Below, one piece after another: positions 53,841-61,231 of a stretch of DNA of 64,000 bases. Location: the NCBI GenBank assembly GCA_964467165.1, contig CAYXOL010000018.1:17561-81560 (forward strand). Direction: 5' to 3'. The notes beneath the pieces are model-generated. The model saw only the letters and a program-made list of their open reading frames with translations. It made no database searches and was not told where the DNA came from. The DNA is from Clostridium_AD sp964467165 (GTDB lineage Bacteria; Bacillota; Clostridia; Clostridiales; Clostridiaceae). A program made the position numbers and the translations under genes. How positions within the stretch are numbered: the first letter of the stretch is position 1; each line of letters opens with the position of its first letter.

Positions 53841-53908
53841 ATCCACCTTAGTTGGTGGATTTTTTATATGGAATTGTGTAAATTTTTGGGTTATAATCTA
53901 TATATAGG
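53841..53908 (+). repeat. interspersed repeat R1, copy G
   Basis: The hairpin ATCCACC/GGTGGAT with T-run keeps pairing although both arms have changed from the other copies, and is followed by TTGTGTAAATTTTTGG, TTATAATC and CTATATATAGG. It lies between the membrane protein gene and the DUF218 gene. Confidence 0.85.
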
Positions 53909-54011
53909 CTGATATTTGCAATATCTTAAAGTCGACGTGCAATACCAAAGATAAAAGCTAACTTTAATTTTAGAACGCAACAGATGCATACAAAATTTAT
54001 AGGGGGCTAAT

Positions 54012-54614
54012 ATGAAAACAATTGATGACATCACGAGTTTTATTTTCCTTGAGAATAATCCTGAAAAAGCAGATATTATCTTTATACCTGGAGGATCTTA
54101 TGCTGAAATAGCAGAAAGCGCAGCAAAGCTCTGGCTCAATGACTATGCGCCACTTATTCTTCCATCAGGTAAATACAGTGTTAAACGTGGATATTTTCCC
54201 AAACCATTATCGAAATTAGAAATATATAGTGGTACGTATAATACGGAATGGGATTTCTTAAAAGATGTTTTAATTAAAAATGGCGTTGATGAAAATAGAA
54301 TTTTAAGAGAGAATAATGCGCAGTTCACATATGAAAATGCATTAAAATCTCGTGAAATTACAGACAAATTAAATTTACATATAAATAAAGCAATAATATG
54401 TTGTAAATCTTTTCACGCAAGACGTTGTTATATGTATTATCAATTAACTTATCCTGATACAGAAATAATTATTTGTCCATCAGATGTACAAGGGATAAAC
54501 AAGAATAATTGGTTTACTACTGAGAATGGTGTTGATAGAGTAATGGGTGAGCTAAGTAGATGTGGTTCGCAGCTTAAAGATTATATAATGGAATTTGCTA
54601 AAAACAAATTGTAA
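54012..54614 (+). CDS. YdcF/DUF218 family protein
   Basis: 200 residues with ADIIFIPGGSYAEIAESAAKL, NAQFTYENALKSREI and KAIICCKSFHARRCYMYY, the blocks of the DUF218/YdcF family of SAM-like binding fold and unknown activity. No membrane anchor, unlike SanA-type members. ATG follows TAGGGGGC. A scrap of a second copy lies at 60164. Confidence 0.82.
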   Translation: MKTIDDITSFIFLENNPEKADIIFIPGGSYAEIAESAAKLWLNDYAPLILPSGKYSVKRGYFPKPLSKLEIYSGTYNTEWDFLKDVLIKNGVDENRILRENNAQFTYENALKSREITDKLNLHINKAIICCKSFHARRCYMYYQLTYPDTEIIICPSDVQGINKNNWFTTENGVDRVMGELSRCGSQLKDYIMEFAKNKL

Positions 54615-54712
54615 TTTATAAAAATTGTAGAACTATGGGATGATTTTTTATATTAAGAGAGGTGTAGAAATTAAAATATATGGAAAGTAAAAAAGAACAG
54701 GGAGAAATAGAA

Positions 54713-55324
54713 ATGGATAAACAAAATATATTTGTAATAGGGGATAGTGTATCAATACATTATGGACCATATCTTAAGAAAATGATAAAACATAAATTTG
54801 AATATGATAGAAAAAGGGGCCTAGAACAAGCTTTAACAGATTTGGATAGACCAATTGGAGCTAATGCTGGAGATAGTGAAATGGTAATAGAGTATTTAGA
54901 AGAGGAGTATAAGAAGAATATAAAATATGACATATTGCTTATCAATTGTGGATTACACGATACTCGTGTAGATAGAACATTATATAAAATTCAGGTGGAA
55001 TTGGAAAAGTACAAAACTAATTTAATAAAGATAATTAAAATATCAAAATCTATGGCATATAAGATCATCTGGGTTGGATTAACACCGGTTATAGATGATA
55101 TTCATAATTCAAGAAAAGCGGGTTTTTTAAGATATAGTAAGGATGTTCATACTTACGACATTGCTGCAAAAGAAATAATGGCCCAGTTTAATATACCCTG
55201 CATAGATATGTATAACTTCACTAGAAATTTGGGAACTGATATATATTCTGATCATGTTCACTTCAAAGAAGAAATTAGAGAGTTGCAAGCAAAACTTATT
55301 GCCGATTATTTGAATTGTATGTAA
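54713..55324 (+). CDS. SGNH/GDSL hydrolase
   Basis: 203 residues with block I IFVIGDSVSIHYG (Ser of GDS), block III INCGLHD and block V DHVHF (Asp and His). The order fits SGNH hydrolases, which act as esterases or on sugars. ATG 54713 follows AGGGAGA; an ATG at 54680 lies before that site. Substrate unknown. Confidence 0.82.
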   Translation: MDKQNIFVIGDSVSIHYGPYLKKMIKHKFEYDRKRGLEQALTDLDRPIGANAGDSEMVIEYLEEEYKKNIKYDILLINCGLHDTRVDRTLYKIQVELEKYKTNLIKIIKISKSMAYKIIWVGLTPVIDDIHNSRKAGFLRYSKDVHTYDIAAKEIMAQFNIPCIDMYNFTRNLGTDIYSDHVHFKEEIRELQAKLIADYLNCM

Positions 55325-55351
55325 ACAATAAAATTTAATGGAGGGTTACTT

Positions 55352-55993
55352 ATGAAAATAACTGATTTAACACATATTATGCACCCGGATATGCCAGTTT
55401 TTCCTGGAACAGAACAACCAATTTATGAAAAAGCAAATACATTGGAAAAAGATGGTTTCCAGGAGGCTAAAATTACATTCTATTCACACACAGGAACACA
55501 TATAGATGCACCTGCACATATGCTAGCTAATGGTCCTTATTTAGATAATTTAGAGATAGAACATTTTATTGGAAATGCTACTATTCTTGATTTTTCAAAT
55601 AAGGAGATAAAATTAATAGATGTGGATAGTTTAAAGCCCTATGAGGAAAAAATAAAAAACGTTGAGTTCATTATAATTAAAACAGGATGGAGCAAATACT
55701 GGGGTGACAAAAAATATTTCGGAAGTTTTCCTTCCCTTAGCGTAGAATCAGCTAAATGGTTGTCACAGTTCAGCATAAAGGGGGTTGGTATTGATGCAAT
55801 TTCAATTGATGATATAGAATCAACTACATTTGAAGTTCATAAAATATTAATGCCAAAGAACATAATAATTATTGAAAACCTAACCAATTTAGATTCAATT
55901 TCTAATGAGTATTATATTTTAAGTATTCTACCACTTAAAAACAAAGATGCTGATGGTTCACCAGTAAGGGCTATTTCTATAGAAAATATATAG
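55352..55993 (+). CDS. cyclase family protein (kynurenine-formamidase-like)
   Basis: 213 residues with the metal-binding SHTGTHIDAPAHM (about 45-57) and GIDAISIDD, characteristic of the PF04199 cyclase family, which includes kynurenine formamidase and isatin hydrolase. No tryptophan-degrading neighbours exist, so formamidase action is not implied. Ribosome binding site ATGGAGGG. Confidence 0.88.
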   Translation: MKITDLTHIMHPDMPVFPGTEQPIYEKANTLEKDGFQEAKITFYSHTGTHIDAPAHMLANGPYLDNLEIEHFIGNATILDFSNKEIKLIDVDSLKPYEEKIKNVEFIIIKTGWSKYWGDKKYFGSFPSLSVESAKWLSQFSIKGVGIDAISIDDIESTTFEVHKILMPKNIIIIENLTNLDSISNEYYILSILPLKNKDADGSPVRAISIENI

Positions 55994-55994
55994 A

Positions 55995-56546
55995 AATTGT
56001 TTTGATTCAAGTTTCATCCAATTTGATAGATTCGATATTGATAAGCATAATAGAGATTTCAGAAAAGATTTTTTTGGAGTTGAAGTTACTCAGATGGAGT
56101 CACTTAGTGAATTGCAAATATTGAAAGACAATATTAACAATAAAAATTTAAAAATAGGCATTCATTTTCCACTATTAAAAAATCAATGGAGGGCTAGAGA
56201 TCCTCAATATCTTTCTAAAGATAATAAGGCTTATGAAGAATCAATAAAGTACATGAAAAGTGAATTTGCAAGAGCAGAAGAATTTAATCCAGATTATATT
56301 TTACTTCATTACCCAAAGCCAGTTATTTTAGATGACAATGTTGATTGGTCATCCTGGAGATTTTATGATGACACTGAACATTATTATGAATCAGAAATAT
56401 CATGCAAGTATTTTGAAGAGAAAAGTAGGGATTTTTTCAAAATATTATCTGAGCAAGGTGAAAAATATAATTTTACCCCAGTTTTAGAATTAGATGGTTT
56501 GAATAAATATGTATATGAAACAAATTTGCTTCTGCTTCGCCTTTGA
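55995..56546 (+). pseudogene. TIM-barrel (sugar isomerase/epimerase-like) gene cut at both ends
   Basis: The frame is open without a start from 55995, reading DFFGVEVTQMESLSELQ, KIGIHFPLLKNQWRARDPQY, PDYILLHYPKP and FTPVLELDGLN. This order suits an AP-endonuclease-2-type barrel (sugar isomerase/epimerase-like). The first strand and about the last third are missing; at about 56527 the DNA turns into a minus-strand relic of another gene. ATG 56094 could start a short product, but it lacks a ribosome binding site. Confidence 0.65.
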
Positions 56547-56652
56547 GATGTGCTATATCATTAAACATTCTATCATGTTCAGATTTATTTACTTGCGCTA
56601 AATACTCTAATGCCCTTAATATCTGAGTATGTTCATCCAACATTCGAGTATG
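56527..56652 (-). pseudogene. coiled-coil gene fragment on the minus strand
   Basis: On the minus strand 42 codons read HTRMLDEHTQILRALEYLAQ, VNKSEHDRMFNDIAHLKGE. This is a typical helical heptad sequence of clostridial phage- or membrane-linked coiled-coil proteins. It has no start or stop. Its direction is opposite to all neighbours. Confidence 0.55.
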
Positions 56653-56671
56653 TGTATAAAAGGAGCATGTT

Positions 56672-57220
56672 ATGTTAAGTATAATCCAAAATCAGTTACC
56701 AATTGAAGTATCCAATAAATATTTAATCCGATATATAAGCAATGATGACAAAGTGGATCTTTTTAAAATATATAGTAATGAAAAAATAGCAAAGTATGTT
56801 GTACGAAAAACTCACAATTCTATAAAAGATACAGAGAAGTTTATACAATTAATAATCCAGCGAATGAAAGATGGAAATAACATATATCTAGGCATCTGTG
56901 AAAAACACTCTCAAAAACTTATTGGAATTATCAGATTTCTAGAAAAAGAGGATTCAAGTACTCTAACAATTGGATATGCACTTAATGAAAACTATTGGGG
57001 ACGTGGTATAATATATACAGCAGTAACTAATTTAATTGAACTTATTAAGGTAGAGGGAATTTATAATAGAATGCGCGCAACAGTAAAACCAGAAAATATT
57101 AACTCTCAACGATGCGTGGAAAAGCTTGGTTTTGAATTACATGGTAAATTTAAGAAAAGTGAAATTATAGATAATAAAGAAATAGAAACTGTGAGACTAT
57201 TATATTATAGAATTTTATGA
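56672..57220 (+). CDS. GNAT acetyltransferase, RimJ/RimL-like
   Basis: 182 residues with LTIGYALNENYWGRGIIYTAV as acetyl-CoA loop and NSQRCVEKLGFELHGKFKK near the end. ATG after AAAGGAG. The loop has the WGRG variant usual in this branch. Substrate unknown. Confidence 0.85.
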   Translation: MLSIIQNQLPIEVSNKYLIRYISNDDKVDLFKIYSNEKIAKYVVRKTHNSIKDTEKFIQLIIQRMKDGNNIYLGICEKHSQKLIGIIRFLEKEDSSTLTIGYALNENYWGRGIIYTAVTNLIELIKVEGIYNRMRATVKPENINSQRCVEKLGFELHGKFKKSEIIDNKEIETVRLLYYRIL

Positions 57221-57304
57221 TTATGTTTATTAGTTTTTGTAGAGCAGTATCAAATTGACTATTAATAAGCCTTACCAAAGGTTTGGTATTGGAGGAAATT
57301 TAAA

Positions 57305-58057
57305 ATGACAACATTTAAATATAATCAGTATTTAAGGACTGTTGAGCTTTGTAGAAACGATATTGATTCATTTTCTACATATCCATTTTCTTTAGATGCA
57401 GTACGTAGCTTGTTTGCTTTGGACTTACATCCAAAAGTAACTTTTATTGTAGGTGAAAATGGAACTGGAAAATCAACCATACTTGAGGCCATTGCTACAT
57501 CCTATGGATTTAATCCTGAAGGTGGAACGAAAAATTTCAATTTTTCAACTACCAGTACTCATTCAGATTTATATAAGTACTTAAAATTAGTTAAAGGAAT
57601 TAAAAGACCGTTGGATGGTTTCTTTCTAAGGGCGGAGAGCTTTTACAATGTTGCAAGCAATATTGATGAATTAGATACGGGTGGAAGGGGGCCAAGGATT
57701 ATAGATTCATATGGAGGACGTTCATTACATGAACAATCCCATGGTGAAGCGTTTTTATCCTTGTTTGTTAACCGATTTAGTGGAAAAGGTTTGTATATCT
57801 TAGATGAACCTGAAGCAGCCTTATCACCAACACGACAAATGGCAATGCTTGCCAGGCTACACGACTTAGTCCAGCAAGATTCTCAATTTATAATCGCTAC
57901 TCATTCTCCAATTATAATGTCTTATCCAGATGCAGTTATATATGAATTAAATGATGGTTTTAAAAAAGTAGAATACACAGATACTGAACATTACCAAGTG
58001 ATGAAAGAATTTATAAACAATACTGACAGAATGTTAAGTTTAATTATGGATTTATGA
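57305..58057 (+). CDS. single-domain AAA/ABC-type ATPase
   Basis: 250 residues with Walker A VGENGTGKSTILEA (about 53-66), an ABC-like signature in LHEQSHGEAFLSL (about 144-156), Walker B LYILDEPEAALSP and ATHSPIIM (H-loop). This is the small, stand-alone OLD/RecF-like predicted ATPase. No partner nuclease or toxin is next to it. ATG after TTGGAGG. Confidence 0.87.
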   Translation: MTTFKYNQYLRTVELCRNDIDSFSTYPFSLDAVRSLFALDLHPKVTFIVGENGTGKSTILEAIATSYGFNPEGGTKNFNFSTTSTHSDLYKYLKLVKGIKRPLDGFFLRAESFYNVASNIDELDTGGRGPRIIDSYGGRSLHEQSHGEAFLSLFVNRFSGKGLYILDEPEAALSPTRQMAMLARLHDLVQQDSQFIIATHSPIIMSYPDAVIYELNDGFKKVEYTDTEHYQVMKEFINNTDRMLSLIMDL

Positions 58058-58123
58058 TTTAGAGAGAAAAAAGTTATATGTTTAGAACAATTAAAGTCAG
58101 TATGGCAAGAATATCGAAAAAAA

Positions 58124-59557
58124 GTGATTATTAAAAAAGTCAATAAAGGGGATGACATAATTCTTATAATTAGCAGCATTATTACGTTACTTTTAACTGG
58201 AATAATTGGTTATTTATCAAAGTCAAAGGTTAAAACATCGAAGGATTTTATATCAGGGGGAAATAAACTTGGAGTCATGGGTGTTACAAGTATGCTTATG
58301 GGGTCAATAATAGGTGGAGCGTCAACTGTAGGAACTGCTCAGATGGCATTTAATCGAGGAATTGGAGCAGTATGGTTTATATTTGGACTTTCTATTGCAA
58401 GTATAATGTTAGGAGTATTTTATTCAAAGCAGGTAGATAAAAAATCTATAGAAACAATTCCCCAGATAATAGGAAATGCATATGGCAAAAGAGCAAGAAC
58501 AACATCTAGTATATTATTATCCGTAGGAATGTTTATTCATGTAAATGGTCAAATCATAGCCTGTACTGCTTTGTTTACCGCAGTATTTGGTATGAGCATT
58601 ACTAAAACAGCGTTTATTATTGTATGCCTATTGGTAGCATATGTGGTATTTGGCGGCTTCTGGGGAAGTACAATGGTAGGTGCGGTAAAAACAATTCTTC
58701 TATATGGGACAAGTATTATATGTGGTATATTATTAATAGTTAAGTTCAATGGAATTAGAGATATAACCTCTGTTTTGCCACAACAACCATGGTTTAATTT
58801 GTTCAGTGGCGGAGTGTCATCCGATTTAGCTTCTGGAATATCTACAATAGTTGGAGTATTATCAACTCAAACTTATTTTCAAGCTATAATGGCAGGAAAG
58901 AATTCTAAAACTTCAAGAAATAGTGCCTTTTTAGTAGCATTTTTAGTTTTTCCAGTTGGAATTGTATGTACGATGATTGGCATGTATATGAGAATTCATT
59001 ATCCCAGTATTGCACCAAGTGAAGCTTTTCCAATGTTTCTTATTAATTATTTAAACCCTATTTTTGGGGGAGTGTGCATTGCCACGGTGTTGATTTCATC
59101 TATAGCAACAGGCGCAGGCCTCACTTTAGGAATTGCAACTATGTTTGTTAGAGATATTTATGCTCAGTGCATAAATAAAAAAGCAGGAGATAAAAAACAG
59201 CTTTATATATTGAGAGGAACCATAATTTTAATTGGAATTATAAGTTTAATAATAGTAATAAATAATAAGGATTCTATGATACTTAATTGGGGATTCCTTT
59301 CTATGATTTTTAGAGCTACACCAATTTTCATTCCAGTTATTGCAGCAATGTTTTTTAAAGATAAAATAAGAACTGAAGCAGGTTTATATTCTATAATAGC
59401 AGGCCCCGCGGCTAGTTTAATATGGATTTTACTAGGCTATGAAAAAATGAATTCAATATATATAGGATTAGCAATTAGTATTCTTGTGCTTTTGGGTATG
59501 AGTGAGTTATTTAGATTTAGACAAGGCATTCATGATATAGGGCATAGTAAAAGCTAA
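58124..59557 (+). CDS. sodium:solute symporter family transporter
   Basis: 477 residues with about 13 membrane segments and SSF-type blocks: DFISGGNKLGVMGVTSMLMG, the AAFNRG-like MAFNRGIGAVW, and GGFWGSTMVGAV. It would take up a small solute with Na+. The GTG start at 58124 has no clear ribosome binding site; the best site, AAAGGGG at 58145-58151, would point to an ATA or ATT near 58158, so the true start is uncertain. The frame is open further upstream. Confidence 0.8.
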   Translation: MIIKKVNKGDDIILIISSIITLLLTGIIGYLSKSKVKTSKDFISGGNKLGVMGVTSMLMGSIIGGASTVGTAQMAFNRGIGAVWFIFGLSIASIMLGVFYSKQVDKKSIETIPQIIGNAYGKRARTTSSILLSVGMFIHVNGQIIACTALFTAVFGMSITKTAFIIVCLLVAYVVFGGFWGSTMVGAVKTILLYGTSIICGILLIVKFNGIRDITSVLPQQPWFNLFSGGVSSDLASGISTIVGVLSTQTYFQAIMAGKNSKTSRNSAFLVAFLVFPVGIVCTMIGMYMRIHYPSIAPSEAFPMFLINYLNPIFGGVCIATVLISSIATGAGLTLGIATMFVRDIYAQCINKKAGDKKQLYILRGTIILIGIISLIIVINNKDSMILNWGFLSMIFRATPIFIPVIAAMFFKDKIRTEAGLYSIIAGPAASLIWILLGYEKMNSIYIGLAISILVLLGMSELFRFRQGIHDIGHSKS

Positions 59558-59647
59558 AAATGGGACGATTCAAATATGGTCTGGTTGCATAACTAAAAAT
59601 TAAGTAACATTTAATTTATTCAATATGATTTAAAAGAGGGTGTTATA

Positions 59648-60136
59648 ATGAAATTTGATAATAGTAATCAGCTAGATATTAATGATATAAAATTAAACTA
59701 TCATGAAAATGGGCAAGGAAATGTCTTAGTATTTATACACGGTAATACGTTAGCTAGTGGTACTTTTATTAATTTGCATGATTATTTCTCAGATAGATAT
59801 AAAGTTGATGGAATTAAAAAATGGCTTAGAAATATATTTAAGTTCTTAAAAATTTTATTAATGCCTTTTACTAAATATTTTAATCCAATTAGAATACAAA
59901 AATGGAAGCTTGATTTAATGTTGAATGATATGGATATTTCAGAAATAGATTTAAAGCTGATAATGAAGCCAACACTTATACTTTGTGCAGAAAATGAGTT
60001 TGTTTATGAAAAACATACATTGGATATGCATAAAAATATTAAAGATTCTGTTCTGAAAGTTATAAAAAAAACTAATCATTCTAATATAATATTTAATAAA
60101 AAAATCATTAAGATCATAGACGAATTTCTTGATTGA
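59648..60136 (+). pseudogene. alpha/beta hydrolase lacking its nucleophile segment
   Basis: 162 codons, paralogous to the gene at 50259 at both ends (LVFIHGNTLASGTF; DGIKKWLRNIFKF; TNHSNIIF). About 75 residues between RYKV and DGIKKW are missing, including RGHG and the GYSDG nucleophile elbow. In the intact copy the words TACAAAGTTG and TATAAAGTAG mark the two edges of the lost part. ATG after AGAGGGTG. It could be translated but not be a serine hydrolase. Confidence 0.85.
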
Positions 60137-60163
60137 TTCCTTTTCTCCATTTAAATTTGTATA

Positions 60164-60214
60164 GCGCCTTTAATCTTTTCATCTGGAAAATACATTGTAA
60201 AACGTGGATTTTTG
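60164..60214 (+). pseudogene. DUF218 scrap
   Basis: Seventeen codons read APLIFSSGKYIVKRGF. The intact gene at 54012 has APLILPSGKYSVKRGYF. Nothing else of that gene is here. Confidence 0.65.
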
Positions 60215-60338
60215 AGGGTACACTGTCAAGAGCAGGTAAACATAATACTAAATAGAATTTGTTTTGATAAAAATAATTAGTCCGTGTAGTATGGGCGATT
60301 ATTTATACCTGAAACATTCAAGAAGGAGAGGGCTTAGA

Positions 60339-60671
60339 ATGGAACCTTTTACAGAAAGAGTTTTAGAGATTATAAAGGGAATACCTGAAGGTAAGGTGAT
60401 GACATACGGTCAAATTGCAGCCATTGCTGGAAGCCCCAGGGGAGCTAGGCAAGTAGTTAGAGTACTTCATACTCTAAGTGAAAAATATAAACTGCCTTGG
60501 CATAGAGTAATAAATTCAAAAGGGGAGATAAGTATAGTGAATTATGAGTCTCGCAATTTACAAAAGCAACTGCTTGAAAGCGAAGGGGTAACATTCACTA
60601 GTAATAACACAATAAATCTAAATGAATTTCAATCTCATGGGCACAATAGCTTAATGGAATTTGGATTATAA
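60339..60671 (+). CDS. alkyltransferase-like (ATL) MGMT family protein
   Basis: 110 residues with VLEIIKGIPEGKVMTYGQIA, GARQVVRVLH and PWHRVINSKGEI. In O6-methylguanine methyltransferases the active site is PCHR; here Cys is Trp (PWHR), as in ATL proteins that bind alkylated bases and flag them for nucleotide excision repair. ATG 60339 follows AAGGAGAGG. It is the last gene before the core-like region. Confidence 0.85.
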   Translation: MEPFTERVLEIIKGIPEGKVMTYGQIAAIAGSPRGARQVVRVLHTLSEKYKLPWHRVINSKGEISIVNYESRNLQKQLLESEGVTFTSNNTINLNEFQSHGHNSLMEFGL

Positions 60672-60699
60672 ACCGTAATTCCTTGGAATAAAATAATCA

Positions 60700-60731
60700 A
60701 AAATACTCCATAATAATCTATGGAGTATTTT
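60700..60731. terminator. bidirectional terminator
   Basis: AAAATACTCCAT (60700-60711) is the exact reverse complement of 60720-60731, with an 8-base loop. A/T runs flank both sides, so it can act for the ATL gene and for the convergent DUF378 gene. Confidence 0.85.
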
Positions 60732-60777
60732 AACTATAAATGTAGTGATGTCAAGGCTAATATTATAGAGGCTTGAC

Positions 60778-60984
60778 CTAATTTTTTTTATTCCTAAATA
60801 TGAAAACAATAATATTTGCAGCAGATAATCCTACTAAAATATATATTGCTCTAGCAAGGAATGGCACAGATCCAAAGATAAAACTAACTAAATTGAAATT
60901 CAATAATCCTAGAAGTCCCCAGTTTAATGCACCTATCAATACAAATATAAATGAAAGTTTGTCTATCATAGTAAGTTTATACAT
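60778..60984 (-). CDS. DUF378 family membrane protein
   Basis: 68 residues with two membrane segments and the family core FVLIGALNWGLLGLLNFNLV. The ATG at 60984 lies five bases behind GGGGGG on the minus strand; a TTG at 60996 lies before that site. This is the only intact minus-strand gene in the window and marks the change to core-like sequence. Function unknown. Confidence 0.88.
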   Translation of the reverse strand: MYKLTMIDKLSFIFVLIGALNWGLLGLLNFNLVSFIFGSVPFLARAIYILVGLSAANIIVFIFRNKKN

Positions 60985-61135
60985 AATTCCCCCCAAACTT
61001 TTATAATTGTTCTACTTGTTAAATTATATTAGAAATATTTCATTTTAGAACTATTTAATAATTTCTTTAAAGCGTATATAATATCAAGGTAGATAATTTT
61101 ATGTACTAAAAAATATTTCGAGATGTACAATGAAA

Positions 61136-61148
61136 ATATACGAACATT
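61136..61148 (+). promoter_or_regulatory. possible PurR box before purB
   Basis: ATATACGAACATT matches 12 of 13 positions of the PurBox described for Bacillus and Lactococcus (AWWWCCGAACWWT). A weaker inverted half (TATTTCG) lies 20 bases upstream. It sits five bases before the -35 box. If bound by PurR it would adjust purB to purine supply. Confidence 0.4.
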
Positions 61149-61152
61149 TTCA

Positions 61153-61181
61153 TTACTATTAACAATATTGTATGTTATAAT
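61153..61181 (+). promoter_or_regulatory. sigma-A-like promoter of purB
   Basis: TTACTA (61153-61158), a 17-base spacer and a perfect TATAAT (61176-61181), 50 bases before the purB start. Confidence 0.65.
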
Positions 61182-61231
61182 ATGAATGAAATTTGTTTTA
61201 CAATTTAATATGTACGTATGGAGGCTAAAAT

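Noticed and set aside
8656..53908. R1 as a canonical integron attC site
   Set aside because: The outer words are only loosely like RYYYAAC/GTTRRRY and no IntI-type integrase is in the window. I keep the cassette idea as a hypothesis, not as an integron call.
8656..53908. R1 as a CRISPR array
   Set aside because: Copies are 0.7 to 16 kb apart with genes between them, not regularly spaced, and there are no cas genes.
57305..58057. Stand-alone ATPase as part of a defence system
   Set aside because: OLD/RecF-like ATPases do occur in such systems, but there is no nuclease, toxin or partner gene beside it.
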